Position numbers and translations under genes: made by a program. 64,000 nucleotides of DNA from the NCBI RefSeq assembly GCF_003217475.1, contig NZ_QJSP01000006.1, positions 111,878 through 175,877 on the forward strand, given 5' to 3'. The DNA comes from Williamsia limnetica (GTDB lineage: Bacteria; Actinomycetota; Actinomycetes; Mycobacteriales; Mycobacteriaceae). Positions 45,765-54,691 of the stretch are shown here, one piece after another. A model generated the notes under the pieces. The model saw only the letters and a program-made list of their open reading frames with translations. It was not told where the DNA came from and did not search any database. Each line of letters begins with the position of its first letter. Position 1 is the first letter of the stretch.

Positions 45765-46043
45765 GGGCCGGGCGACGTCGGTCTCCCAGCGAGCGCGCCG
45801 TTCTTCGTCGGTCTGCTCCCACCACGGGGTGCCGCGCTCACCGAGCGCAACCTTCGCCGCCTGCACGCCCGCGCGTGACTGCGGTGCACCTTCCGTTCGT
45901 CGGACCTCTCGGCGCCACGCCATGAGGATGGACCTGAGTTCAGCGCTGCGATCTTCGGGAATCGCGGGATCGGTCGCGCGCCAACGGCGCCCTTTCACCA
46001 CGATGTAGCGTCCATCTGCTGTGTGCTCGGGGCCATCCGACAT
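45753..46043 (-). CDS. Conserved hypothetical protein
   Basis: A 96-residue protein with the N-terminal pattern DGRYIVVKGRRWRATDPAIPE and a helical tail (RSILMAWRREVRRTEGAPQS, WWEQTDEERRARWE). From memory, similar short proteins occur widely in actinobacteria and proteobacteria as hypotheticals with a conserved GRRWRATDP core. The ATG start is in good coding sequence. Function unknown. Confidence 0.72.
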   Translation of the reverse strand: MSDGPEHTADGRYIVVKGRRWRATDPAIPEDRSAELRSILMAWRREVRRTEGAPQSRAGVQAAKVALGERGTPWWEQTDEERRARWETDVARPESP

Positions 46044-46205
46044 GACTCCAGGTTGCCAGAAGCGGAAGCGCCCGGTCGAGCGTGCCTATGCTGCCGCCGA
46101 GCGTGCCGTAAAAACCGTTGACCGGGCTCTTGTTTCGATCGATCGTGCCGTTGTCGACAGGGTGGGTGCAAGGGACGCCTGACTTTCGCATCCACCAGTC
46201 GACAC

Positions 46206-46267
46206 AAGCACACCGTTCAGTCATAAGCACATGTTGCAACAGGTGCCTTTGACTGGACGGTGTGCTT
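46206..46267. repeat. 62-bp near-perfect inverted repeat
   Basis: Two 31-base halves meet at 46236/46237. By hand pairing, 27 of 31 positions are Watson-Crick, one is T-G and three are mismatches. Outer arms 46206-46223 and 46250-46267 pair over 18 bases with only the T-G wobble. This could form a long RNA hairpin or a DNA cruciform. It is not next to a gene end within 160 bp on either side. Confidence 0.85.
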
Positions 46268-46512
46268 TTGTTGTCGGCAGGGTTGGCCGTCGATCGGCGC
46301 CAAGCCCGTTGTCCGAGGGTGCTGATATCCTGGCGCCGAAGGTGCTGTGTTGTCGATCTATTCGCTCATAGAGTTGCGTAATTGGTTGCGCACCAGCGAA
46401 AGTCATTCATTCGTACGGTTGTGAACATGTGTTCGAAGCACTAGTATTGGCCGTAGTTGATCGAACGGACGCGAGGGGGTCGCGAGCGAACAATAAAGCG
46501 CAGGGGGACGTG

Positions 46513-46617
46513 ATGGGATCCGATGGGCACCCGTGGTTGATTCCGCCGGTCGAGATGGACCCACAGCAGCGACCGCTACCGGCCTACAACCGAAGAACCA
46601 TGACGCTCGCCGCCTGA
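46513..46617 (+). CDS. Possible 34-residue peptide
   Basis: An ATG at 46513 follows GGGGGACGTG and opens 34 codons with Pro- and Met-rich sequence. No homologue or domain is recognised and codon use is not strongly biased. Listed only because of the good ribosome site; it may not be translated. Confidence 0.25.
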   Translation: MGSDGHPWLIPPVEMDPQQRPLPAYNRRTMTLAA

Positions 46618-46730
46618 ATCGTCTTACTGAACGACTCTGATTGATCTCTACAGACTTTCGGCCCAGTCGCACCCGCTCACTCCGGGACCGCGCATGCAAC
46701 CTTGACAACTCCATAGTGTGAAAAGCGCAC

Positions 46731-46765
46731 GGTGTTGCCGCCCAGATGGGCTGGGCGGCAACACC
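46731..46765. terminator. Hairpin terminator after tetR
   Basis: A perfect 15-bp stem (46731-46745 with 46751-46765) and a 5-base loop lie 19 bp past the stop codon of the TetR gene. It can serve TetR on the minus strand and any transcript from the gene-poor region on the plus strand. Confidence 0.82.
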
Positions 46766-46784
46766 ACTGGTCCTTAGGTCACGG

Positions 46785-47468
46785 TCACGTGCGGGGCGAG
46801 TCACCATCGGTAAGTCGTCTGCTGAAGCCCGCGATGAAGACGTCGATCGACAACTCCAGCTGGGCCTTGTCGTAGGTATCGACCTTCAGTTCGGCAATTC
46901 GGGCGAGCAGGGGTATCTCGGGGGAGTGCCCAGACATCGCTCTGCGGAGCAACTCCGGACGCGGCGGTACATCGGTGGTTGCAATCGCGATCACATCCCT
47001 GGCGTGGGCCAGGCAGATGTTCGTCAGCAGCACGAGGCCCCGAAGGGCGGTCTCGTCATCAGCGCCTGCCTCGATCAGCTTGCGGACGATGACTTCGGAA
47101 GCCTCGAGCATGGTCGTCACGAATGGGTTGCCCAGTTGCAGATGATCGGCAAGTGGTCCGACGGCGATCACGGCCTCCGCGAATCCCATTGCGTAGGTGC
47201 GGCAAGCCTCCTGCCAGTGGCTCCGGGTGGCGAACCGGACTTCGGAAAAGCTTTCCGCGAAGGCGTCCATCGCGACGAGGCCGAGCAGTGTTTCTCGGTC
47301 ACTGACATGATGATTGACGGCCTTTCGGTCGACACCCAGAACTCCGGCAACGGCCTGCATCGTGACAGCCGCAGGATCAAGCGTCTTGGCCGCTGCGATG
47401 ATCTGGTCTCTGTCGAGGCCGGCTCGGACTCCTCGCGGACGGCGAACGGTGGGTTCTTTGTTGACCAC
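46785..47468 (-). CDS. TetR-family repressor
   Basis: A 227-residue regulator. The N-terminal HTH (VTMQAVAGVLGVDRKAVNHHVSDRETLLGLV) is followed by a helical ligand-binding domain with a TetR_C-type ending (ELSIDVFIAGFSRRL). The GTG start at 47468 has AGGAGG eight bases upstream. It is divergent from the MpaB-family gene with a 14-bp palindrome between, so it probably controls that gene and itself. Confidence 0.9.
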   Translation of the reverse strand: MVNKEPTVRRPRGVRAGLDRDQIIAAAKTLDPAAVTMQAVAGVLGVDRKAVNHHVSDRETLLGLVAMDAFAESFSEVRFATRSHWQEACRTYAMGFAEAVIAVGPLADHLQLGNPFVTTMLEASEVIVRKLIEAGADDETALRGLVLLTNICLAHARDVIAIATTDVPPRPELLRRAMSGHSPEIPLLARIAELKVDTYDKAQLELSIDVFIAGFSRRLTDGDSPRT

Positions 47469-47520
47469 GAGCGCTGCCTCCTAGGGGGTTGACGACCTCC
47501 GAATGGTCAGCTTACAGTCG

Positions 47521-47552
47521 CTCCAGCAGTAATTCCCGGCCGGGAACTGGAG
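47521..47552. promoter_or_regulatory. Candidate TetR operator
   Basis: TTCCCGGCCGGGAA at 47533-47546 is a perfect 14-bp palindrome, and CTCCAG (47521-47526) with CTGGAG (47547-47552) forms flanking arms of unequal spacing. It lies in the 98-bp space between the divergent tetR and mpaB-like genes, the usual place of a TetR operator. Confidence 0.55.
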
Positions 47553-47566
47553 TTCAAGGGGTGGGT

Positions 47567-48667
47567 ATGCGTCACGTCGCGAATGATCGAAGCGTCACGT
47601 CCGTGCAGCACGTCCTCACAAAAGAGCGTCTTCTCGGTACGGAGCGACGATGGCGGCGATTCGGAGAGCCGACACCGGCGGGTGTGTCGCTCACAGCGGA
47701 CGGGACACCCGACTACGGGATCTTCGGTCCGGGAAGCGAGGTGTGGGAGGTTCTGCTCCATCCGGCGACGATTGTCTTCCACAACTCCATCCAGAGTTTC
47801 ATGCAGACGATCTACAAACCGATCGAGGCCGGTATCCGTGACCGCGATCCGATCTCGCTCAAGGGCCGCGAAGGCACCCTGACGTTCTTCGACTCGTTCG
47901 AACGGCTACAACGCAATGCGGGCATGCACGCGCCGATGTGGCTGGGTGACACCGAAACTGCCGAAAAGATGGCGAAACACCTGCGTACGATCCACAGGCG
48001 GGTGGCCGGCGACATCATCGACGTCGGCGAACCAGAACTGGGTGGCTACGCCGCGACCGACTCGCGCGAGGTGATGTGGGCGGCGCTGACCGAGATGCAT
48101 CCGATGCTTCGGGTGTATGAGGCTTTTGCCTTTCGGGAAGGCAAGCTGCCGCATCGACTCCCATCCGAGGCCCGCGACCGATTCATGGGCGAGTCCGCAC
48201 GCTATGTGCGTCTGCATGGTGTGCCCGAGGACGAAATACCTACCACGATGGCTCAGCTCGCGGTGCTCTACGAAAAGTACGACGACCTGTTTCGCCACAG
48301 TTCGACGATGAAGCTCATTCCCGAGACCGGTGAGGACTTCGAAAAAGTCATGGGCAAGGCCATGATCAAGAACTTCCACATCACACAGATCCGAGCAATT
48401 CTACCTCTGATGATCCAGGCCATCATCTTCAATCTGCCCATGGCCGGGGTGCTTTCGGGAAAGGCGCGCCGTGCCTTGGGATTGGGTCGCGCGCGGGCGG
48501 GACTTGCGGTGCTGTCGAGCAAGGCGGTCCTGCCGATCGTCTGGCTCATGCAGCAGCCGCCGATCGAACGTCAGTTCATGAGACTGATGTGGGGACCCGA
48601 CGGTGTCATGCTCATCGAATCGGCACGCCGTCTACACCGGGATGCGATGGCAGCTCAGTCCAGTTGA
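47567..48667 (+). CDS. MpaB-family oxygenase (DUF2236)
   Basis: A 366-residue protein of the oxygenase MpaB/latex-clearing-protein-like family. The pattern YGIFGPGSEVWEVLLHPATIVF and later MHAPMWLGDTETAEKMAKHL, with HPMLRVYEAFAFREG, match family members that bind heme b in related rubber oxygenases. Possible substrates are hydrocarbons or lipids. The ATG at 47567 follows AAGGGGTGGG; GTG at 47561 is in frame. Its end overlaps the convergent GGDEF-EAL gene by 13 bp. Confidence 0.87.
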   Translation: MRHVANDRSVTSVQHVLTKERLLGTERRWRRFGEPTPAGVSLTADGTPDYGIFGPGSEVWEVLLHPATIVFHNSIQSFMQTIYKPIEAGIRDRDPISLKGREGTLTFFDSFERLQRNAGMHAPMWLGDTETAEKMAKHLRTIHRRVAGDIIDVGEPELGGYAATDSREVMWAALTEMHPMLRVYEAFAFREGKLPHRLPSEARDRFMGESARYVRLHGVPEDEIPTTMAQLAVLYEKYDDLFRHSSTMKLIPETGEDFEKVMGKAMIKNFHITQIRAILPLMIQAIIFNLPMAGVLSGKARRALGLGRARAGLAVLSSKAVLPIVWLMQQPPIERQFMRLMWGPDGVMLIESARRLHRDAMAAQSS

Positions 48668-50853
48668 GCGTTCAGCAGCGCGGTTGTGTCGTCACCGGAT
48701 ATAGGTCGGCCGAGCAGATACCCCTGCGCCAGGTGGCACCCGCACTTCCGGAGAGCTTCGAGCTGCTCGGACGTCTCGACCCCCTCGCCGACGACGGTTA
48801 CGTCAAAGGCGGTCGCGAGCGAGACGATCGCGGTGATGATGGCCTCGCCGCGTGGGCTGGGTAGCTTGGCGATGAACGACTGGTCGATCTTGAAGCACTC
48901 GAACAGCGGGTAGCGATCGAGGTAAGAGATGGAACTGTGCCCGACACCGATGTCGTCGAGGAGGATTCCCACACCCATCCGGTGTAGTTCGGTGAGCGTG
49001 TCGGCGACCCGCTCGGTGTCCTCGACCCAGACGGTTTCGGTGATCTCCAGGCCGAGGGCCGTCGGGGGCAGCCCGGTCGCCGCGAGCACCAACGCGACCT
49101 GACTCGGTAGCTTTGCATCCCGTAGTTGCAGAGCGCTCACATTGACGCGGATGGTGACGTCGCGGGTTTGGCGCCAGACGGCGGCCTGAGTACACGCAGT
49201 TCGCAGAGCCCACGTGCCGAGTTCGGTGGAGAGGCCGGTGCGTTCGGCGACGGCGACGAACTCTGTCGGCCCGATCGACCCAAGCGTCGGGTGGTTCCAC
49301 CGCGCCAGCGCCTCGACCGCGACGATCCGGTTGCTGTCGATGTCGACGATGGGCTGGTACACCATGTGCATCTGATCGCCGCGAATCAGCGCTTTCCGCA
49401 ATGCCAGCGACAGAGTCCGGATGCGTTCGGCGTCGTACACATCGGCATTGTCGAACACGGCGTGACCGCCGGTGCCGGTGCTCTTCGCGCGGTACATCGC
49501 CAGGTCGGCCTGGTGGATGAGGTCTCGTCTGGTCGACGATCGGTCGGACACTGCGACCCCGATGCTGGCGCTCCGCGGCGTCGGAGAGTTGTCGTCGACC
49601 AGTGGCTGTCTGATTTCCTCGGTGATCGCACGAGCGATCTCCTGGGCATGCGCAACGTCCTCGACGCCCTCGCAGATGATCAGGAACTCATCTCCACCCA
49701 GACGGGCCACGGTGTCCTGCGGGCGGGTCGCCGAGTTGAGTCGGCGGGCGAAATGGCGCAACGCGATGTCGCCGGTGTCATGGCCGAGACTGTCGTTGAT
49801 GATCTTGAAGTCGTCGATGTCGAGCAGCAGTATGGCCACCAGGGATCCGTTGAGTCGCGCGCGTGCGAGCGCTTCATCAATACACTCGTAGGCCACCTCC
49901 CGGTTGGGCAGACCCGTCAACTGATCACTCATTCGACGGTGCCGCAGCCGCCGGTCGAGTTCGATGCGACGAATTGCCGTGGACAGCACACCCGCCACTG
50001 TTTGCAGGAATGCGATCTCGCGCGGGCCGTACGGGCGAGCGCGGACACTGTGCACCGACAGCGCACCCCACGGCCCGGAACTGCCGGCGATCGGAACCGA
50101 CGCCCCGCTCTTCATGTCGGCGGTGGCCATGGCGCTGGTGTCGAAGCGGGTTTCCCCCGCGATGTCAACGCAGACGATCGGCGTATTGCGCAAGATCGTG
50201 TAACCCATCAGGGAATAGGTACCCGCGGGTATGCGGCCCAACTTCCAGGGCGTTCCGGTGAACGCCTCGAGGACCAGAACGGAGTCGTCGCGGACATCGG
50301 CGCGGGTGATCGTCGACCGCTCGACGCCCATCATCGTGGCGGCCGCGTCGGTCGCGATGGGGAGTAGCTGGGGAAGGTCGCCGCTGATGGCGAACCGGCT
50401 GAGTTCGGCCACCGACTGCTGCTCCGCGGCAAACTGCGACGCGCTGGCGGCCGCGTCGAGGAGCTGTAGGTCCCGGTCATGGCCCGCGCGGCGGTCGCGG
50501 ACATAGGACGCGATCAACTGCGGATTGTCGCCGTCGCTCTCCACCACGAACGTCGAGATGGCGACCGGGATGGCCTCTCCCGTGCCGAAGTGGCGCATCT
50601 CGCTGCGACCTTGCCAATGTCCTACGGTGCTCAGCCCTTCTTCTACTTCGCCTGCCACCCGCAAACCTTCTGGGGTGAAGAAGTCCTGGGTGGTGAGGGG
50701 GCCGTCGGTCGGCAGCGCGTTCAGTCCCAGCAACTCGAGGCCGGCCGGGTTGATGTACCGCACCAGGCCGGAGAACTCCGACAGGGAGATGAGATCGGGC
50801 GAACGCTCCATCAGCGCTTGCAGGATGGGCAATTCGTGCTCGGGTCCTGGCAT
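48655..50853 (-). CDS. PAS-GAF-GGDEF-EAL cyclic-di-GMP enzyme, intact
   Basis: A 732-residue protein. PAS (residues about 5-115) and GAF (about 160-310) sensor domains precede GGDEF with an intact RLGGDEF and EAL with AVEALARW, NVSALQL, ITETVW, LDDIGVG, KIDQSF and EGVET. Both synthesis and breakdown of c-di-GMP are possible, and one activity may dominate. This contrasts with the degenerate EAL protein at 11548-13983. The ATG at 50853 has GGAGGAGG upstream. It converges with mpaB-like and diverges from a GT4 gene. Confidence 0.93.
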   Translation of the reverse strand: MPGPEHELPILQALMERSPDLISLSEFSGLVRYINPAGLELLGLNALPTDGPLTTQDFFTPEGLRVAGEVEEGLSTVGHWQGRSEMRHFGTGEAIPVAISTFVVESDGDNPQLIASYVRDRRAGHDRDLQLLDAAASASQFAAEQQSVAELSRFAISGDLPQLLPIATDAAATMMGVERSTITRADVRDDSVLVLEAFTGTPWKLGRIPAGTYSLMGYTILRNTPIVCVDIAGETRFDTSAMATADMKSGASVPIAGSSGPWGALSVHSVRARPYGPREIAFLQTVAGVLSTAIRRIELDRRLRHRRMSDQLTGLPNREVAYECIDEALARARLNGSLVAILLLDIDDFKIINDSLGHDTGDIALRHFARRLNSATRPQDTVARLGGDEFLIICEGVEDVAHAQEIARAITEEIRQPLVDDNSPTPRSASIGVAVSDRSSTRRDLIHQADLAMYRAKSTGTGGHAVFDNADVYDAERIRTLSLALRKALIRGDQMHMVYQPIVDIDSNRIVAVEALARWNHPTLGSIGPTEFVAVAERTGLSTELGTWALRTACTQAAVWRQTRDVTIRVNVSALQLRDAKLPSQVALVLAATGLPPTALGLEITETVWVEDTERVADTLTELHRMGVGILLDDIGVGHSSISYLDRYPLFECFKIDQSFIAKLPSPRGEAIITAIVSLATAFDVTVVGEGVETSEQLEALRKCGCHLAQGYLLGRPISGDDTTALLNAQLD

Positions 50854-51094
50854 CGTTGTCCTCCTCCCGGAGCCGTGGCGTCGGCCGGGGCAGGCGGGGC
50901 TTGACCTCAGGCTGCCTATGAATCTACTGCGGTACGTCGGGTGGCGGACGCATTTGACCACCGAAGCGCTCGCGCGTTCAGCAGTTCAGAGCCCAGGGAT
51001 GCCACCGCGATACCGGGCAGGTGTTCTCACGGAGTTCACCGCGGTGCCACCGTGTGTTCTGTCAACGGGTCTGGCAGACGCCGACACTGCGACC

Positions 51095-52198
51095 ATGCGA
51101 ATACTGCAGGTCGCCAACTTCTACGGTCCACGGTCGGGGGGACTCCGTACCGCGGTCGACGAACTGGGGTCCGGATACGTCCGGCGCGGCCACCACGTGA
51201 CGTTGATCGTTCCTGGACCGGCTGCCGAGCGTGAAGTTCTCACCTCGGGAGTTGTCCGGGTGACGGTGCCCGCCCCGGTGCTTCCGTTCACCGGCGGATA
51301 CCGTGTCGCTCGCTTCACATCCGTTGCTGCGGTGGCCGCGTCGCTGGATCCTGACGTCATCGAGGTGTCCGACCGCCTGACATTGCGGCGCATGGGGGCC
51401 TGGGCGCGAGAACGGGATGTGGGCAGCGTGATGATCGCCCACGAGCGACTCGACCGGCTACTCGGCCAGGTTCTTCCACGTTCCATGGCGCAATCACTCG
51501 CCGACGTTGCCAATCGGGCGACCGCTCGTGCCTACGACACAGTGGTGTGTACCACCGCGTTCGCCGGTGAGGAGTTCGACCGCATCGGCGCGAGCAACCT
51601 CTGCCGAGTTCCGCTCGGCGTCGACCTCGAGGTGTTCCATCCGAAGCGACACGACGACGCAGTACGTCACCGGGCCCGACGAGGAGCTGAGCATCTGCTG
51701 ATTCACTGTGGACGGCTGTCGGTGGAAAAGCACGTACACCGCAGTATCGATGCCGTTGCGCTGCTTCGTGACTCGGGGATGTCCGTACGACTGCTGGTCG
51801 TCGGCGACGGTCCTGGGATGCGCAAGCTCACGCGGCGTGCGGAGGGGCTTCCGGTCGACTTCGCGGGCTACCTGGGCAGTCGGTCCGAGGTTGCCGCCTT
51901 GATGGCGTCCGCAGACGTGGCGCTGGCGCCGGGACCCCACGAGACGTTCGGGCTTGCCGCTGTCGAAGCGCTCGCGGCAGGCACCCCGGTGGTGGTGTCG
52001 CGCAGTTCGGCGCTGGCAGAGATCGTGACGCCCGAGTCCGGTGCGCTGGCGTCGGATTCGGCGGATGGTGTGGCCCGCGCGGTCATGGCCGTATTGGACT
52101 CACCCGTCGCTCAACGGCGGTCCAGTGCCCGCGAGCGCGCGGAACAGTTCAGTTGGCCGCACGCCGTCGACGGCATGCTGGCAGCTCTCGTCGGCTGA
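51095..52198 (+). CDS. GT4 family glycosyltransferase
   Basis: A 367-residue GT-B enzyme. RILQVANFYGPRSGGLRTAVDEL is an N-terminal signature; CGRLSVEKHVHRSIDAVAL and ETFGLAAVEALAAGTPV provide the donor site (EX7E). It could add mannose or a related sugar to a phosphatidylinositol-type or other lipid acceptor, but I cannot assign a product. The ATG at 51095 is the likely start. It converges with nadE (8 bp gap). Confidence 0.9.
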   Translation: MRILQVANFYGPRSGGLRTAVDELGSGYVRRGHHVTLIVPGPAAEREVLTSGVVRVTVPAPVLPFTGGYRVARFTSVAAVAASLDPDVIEVSDRLTLRRMGAWARERDVGSVMIAHERLDRLLGQVLPRSMAQSLADVANRATARAYDTVVCTTAFAGEEFDRIGASNLCRVPLGVDLEVFHPKRHDDAVRHRARRGAEHLLIHCGRLSVEKHVHRSIDAVALLRDSGMSVRLLVVGDGPGMRKLTRRAEGLPVDFAGYLGSRSEVAALMASADVALAPGPHETFGLAAVEALAAGTPVVVSRSSALAEIVTPESGALASDSADGVARAVMAVLDSPVAQRRSSARERAEQFSWPHAVDGMLAALVG

Positions 52199-52205
52199 CC
52201 AACGG

Positions 52206-53030
52206 TCACTGCCACCACGTGTCGGAAGGCGCAACCGGTAGATGACGCTTGTGCCGGGTGCGCAGGTAGGCGGTCTCGATCGTCTCGGCGGCCTCGGCAG
52301 AGACCGACTCGCCTTGCAGGTAACGGTCGATCTCCGAGTACGTCACCCCGAGCGCTTCTTCGTCGGGCAGCGCGGGCCGGTCGTCCTCGAGGTCGGCTGT
52401 CGGTACCTTCTGCCACGTCGACTCCGGAGCGCCCAAGGAGCGAAGAATCTGCGCACCTTGGCTTTTCGTCAAGCCCGCCAGGGGATTGATGTCGGTCCCG
52501 CCGTCCCCGTATTTGGTGTAGAACCCGGTGACGGCCTCGGCGGCATGGTCGGTTCCGACCACGAGTAGGTTGCGCTCGCCGGCCACTGCGTACTGCGCAA
52601 CCATGCGGGCGCGAGCTTTGACATTCCCTCGTACGAAATCCCGCAAACGGTCGACCCCGAGACCGTCGGCGATCGCGGTGGACTCGGCGTCCACGCCTGG
52701 TTTGATGTCGATGCTGATCACCCGGGATGGCTTGATGAATTCGAGAGCGATGTCGACGTCGGATTGGTCGGACTGCTTGCCGTGCGGCAATTGCACGCCC
52801 ACGAACTCAGCGTCACCCCCGGCCTCATTGACCTGGTCGACGGCCATCTGGCTCAATTTTCCCGCCAGCGTGCTGTCTTGACCCCCACTGATGCCGAGCA
52901 CCAATCCTTGTGTGCCGGTGGCAGAGAGATACGAGACAAGAAACTGCACTCGCGATTTTGTCTCGGCCTCGGGGTCGATCGTCGGTGACACCTGCAGTGA
53001 ATTGATGATCTCGTCACGGAGTGAGGTCAT
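52206..53030 (-). CDS. nadE: NH3-dependent NAD(+) synthetase
   Basis: A 274-residue N-type ATP pyrophosphatase that converts nicotinate adenine dinucleotide to NAD using ammonia. The P-loop-like [18 protein letters not shown], the [41 protein letters not shown] core and the C-terminal RHKRHLP are characteristic. It lacks a glutaminase domain, unlike the larger M. tuberculosis enzyme. The ATG at 53030 overlaps the stop of pncC (ATGA). Confidence 0.96.
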   Translation of the reverse strand: MTSLRDEIINSLQVSPTIDPEAETKSRVQFLVSYLSATGTQGLVLGISGGQDSTLAGKLSQMAVDQVNEAGGDAEFVGVQLPHGKQSDQSDVDIALEFIKPSRVISIDIKPGVDAESTAIADGLGVDRLRDFVRGNVKARARMVAQYAVAGERNLLVVGTDHAAEAVTGFYTKYGDGGTDINPLAGLTKSQGAQILRSLGAPESTWQKVPTADLEDDRPALPDEEALGVTYSEIDRYLQGESVSAEAAETIETAYLRTRHKRHLPVAPSDTWWQ

Positions 53031-53575
53031 GAGGCCTGCTCCCCGGGTCGCGGGGTCTGTTCCTCCGGATTGCCGACACCCGCCTTCGCGTGCTGGATGA
53101 GCAGATCCACGCCGGTCGCGATCGTCGCAGCGAGAACGTCTGGTGGTTCTCCCTCGAACACGCGGTGCAGTGTCTGGACCGATCCGTTGTCGTAGACCCC
53201 GAACCACACGGTCCCCGGTGGCACGTCTTCCTGCGTTTCGGGTCCGGCTTCACCGGTCACCGCGACTGTCAGGTCGGCACCGAGCAGCGCCGCAGTGCTA
53301 CGCGCCATCGCTGTGGCTGCCGCTTCGCTGACCACCGGTCCGTCTGGGACGTGCAAGACGTCATGTTTGACCTGCTTGCGGTAGGCGATGATGCCTCCGC
53401 TGTACCAGTCGCCCGACTCGGATGCGCGTCCCAGCTCGGCGGCGATGTTACCGGCGGTGAGCGATTCGGCGGTGGCGATCACCCGGTCGTTCTGTTCGGC
53501 CAACTCTGCCAGTTGCTCGCACCATTGCGCGAGCTCCGAATCAGTGGGTACCCGGTCGTCGGGATCGGCGATCAT
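53027..53575 (-). CDS. pncC: NMN amidohydrolase / CinA C-terminal family
   Basis: A 182-residue CinA-family amidohydrolase. [15 protein letters not shown] carries the catalytic Ser, [15 protein letters not shown] the conserved Lys region and AVTGEAGPE the third motif. In bacteria PncC deamidates NMN to nicotinate mononucleotide, which feeds NAD synthesis. Coupling to nadE, the last step of that pathway, strongly supports this role. The ATG is at 53575. Confidence 0.9.
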   Translation of the reverse strand: MIADPDDRVPTDSELAQWCEQLAELAEQNDRVIATAESLTAGNIAAELGRASESGDWYSGGIIAYRKQVKHDVLHVPDGPVVSEAAATAMARSTAALLGADLTVAVTGEAGPETQEDVPPGTVWFGVYDNGSVQTLHRVFEGEPPDVLAATIATGVDLLIQHAKAGVGNPEEQTPRPGEQAS

Positions 53576-53621
53576 CGGCTCCTCCGTACTCGAATGATGC
53601 TGTGTTGCAGGTCTTCAGGCG

Positions 53622-53795
53622 TCAGTTCTTGTCTTGCGCGTCGTCCACCAGCTGCTGCTCGTGCTCGGCCCGTTCGTTCAGGGCGTCGTCATCAAGGTGC
53701 TTGGGCGACTTGGCGTGTTCGCGGTGATCGGGGTTCACGGTCTCGGTAGGGACCATCACCTCATCGAGCCCTGTTTCATTGTCTGATTTCGGCAT
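53622..53795 (-). CDS. Small acidic hypothetical protein
   Basis: A 57-residue protein, rich in Asp/Glu and His, with the parts TGLDEVMVPTETVNPDHREH and LDDDALNERAEHEQQLVDDA. Codons have GC-rich third positions, as in real genes here, after a less biased start. The ATG at 53795 has no strong ribosome site. It lies 46 bp before pncC on the same strand. I recognise no domain; it could be a small regulator or unstructured accessory. Confidence 0.5.
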   Translation of the reverse strand: MPKSDNETGLDEVMVPTETVNPDHREHAKSPKHLDDDALNERAEHEQQLVDDAQDKN

Positions 53796-53851
53796 GCCTG
53801 GAACGTAGCCATTCTGGGCGGCCCTGAAACGTGGGTGGCCGCGAAGCCCGA

Positions 53852-54691
53852 TCAGTCCTCGGAAGCCACCCAGTCGTCGGTGCGCGGATCAAACGCGATC
53901 AGACCTCGGTCGCGGAAGCCGTCGAGCCAACCCTGCATCGGCCACCATCCCCACCGGGAGTGAAAGATCCGGGCATTCCGCAGGATGTCGTCGAGGTGTT
54001 CCACCGGAGGGTCGGACACCGGGTGGTACTGGTGATAGGCGTGCGCGCCTCCGACCCAGGCGATACGAAAGTCATTCGCCGCAGCAGACATGGCGAAATC
54101 GGTGTCCTCACCGCCGTAGCCCTCGTATGCGGTCGAGAATCCGCCGATGATCTGCCAGTTCGCCGCGGTCGTCGCGAACGACAACGACCAGAACAGGGTC
54201 ATCTCGGTTCCGAGGACGATGTCGCCGGACTCCGGGTCGGGGCGTGCACCGTGCGGATGTGTCAGCGCCGCGAGGTCGGACAGGTCCGCCTGCGGAGGCA
54301 GGTAGGTGACGGGACCGCAGTAGAGCAGTCGCTCGCCCACCCTGCGCTCGGCGGCAGCGCCGTAGTACCGGAACAACTCGGGACCGGGTACGCAGTCGAC
54401 GTCCAGGAAGACCAGTAACTCAGCGCCGGCATTGATCGCGGTCTGCGCGCCGAGGTTGCGCGCGAGCGCCAGAGGCAGGTGCGCGCCTGTGCGTTCGACG
54501 TCGATGACCCTGGTGTCGGTGTACTGCGAGGCGATGTCGTGTACCGCAGCATCATCCATCGCAACGATGAGGTGTTCTGCAGGCGGCGTCATGGCTGCCC
54601 TCACCCCGTCGAGCTGGCGCGCCAGGTGATCATGGCGACCGGAGACGATGGTGATGGCGACGACCTTCGGTGACCGGGGTGCCGAGGTCAT
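53852..54691 (-). CDS. GT2/galactosyltransferase-like glycosyltransferase
   Basis: A 279-residue enzyme. TIVSGRHDHLARQLDGVRAA and FLDVDCVPGPELFRYY give the GT2 core; GGFSTAYEGYGGEDTDFAMSA is the hallmark of the galactosyltransferase C-terminal domain (Glyco_transf_7C). Donor and acceptor are unknown. The ATG at 54691 overlaps the stop of the previous gene (ATGA). It is the last gene of a four-glycosyltransferase operon running from 57819. Confidence 0.9.
   Translation of the reverse strand: MTSAPRSPKVVAITIVSGRHDHLARQLDGVRAAMTPPAEHLIVAMDDAAVHDIASQYTDTRVIDVERTGAHLPLALARNLGAQTAINAGAELLVFLDVDCVPGPELFRYYGAAAERRVGERLLYCGPVTYLPPQADLSDLAALTHPHGARPDPESGDIVLGTEMTLFWSLSFATTAANWQIIGGFSTAYEGYGGEDTDFAMSAAANDFRIAWVGGAHAYHQYHPVSDPPVEHLDDILRNARIFHSRWGWWPMQGWLDGFRDRGLIAFDPRTDDWVASED

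Larger units (their letters stand above)
46044..46784. other. Gene-poor region with palindromes
   Basis: No strong gene is present in about 740 bp. It holds a 62-bp near-perfect palindrome (46206-46267), a 9-bp inverted repeat at 46294-46302/46331-46339 (TCGGCGCCA / TGGCGCCGA), a possible 34-residue reading frame at 46513-46617, and a strong hairpin at 46731-46765. It may contain a regulatory or untranslated RNA. I see no tRNA or transposase remains. Confidence 0.6.

Noticed and set aside
46044-46784. tRNA, rRNA or insertion-sequence remains in the gene-poor region
   Set aside because: No tRNA cloverleaf, CCA, transposase frame or flanking duplication could be found by eye.
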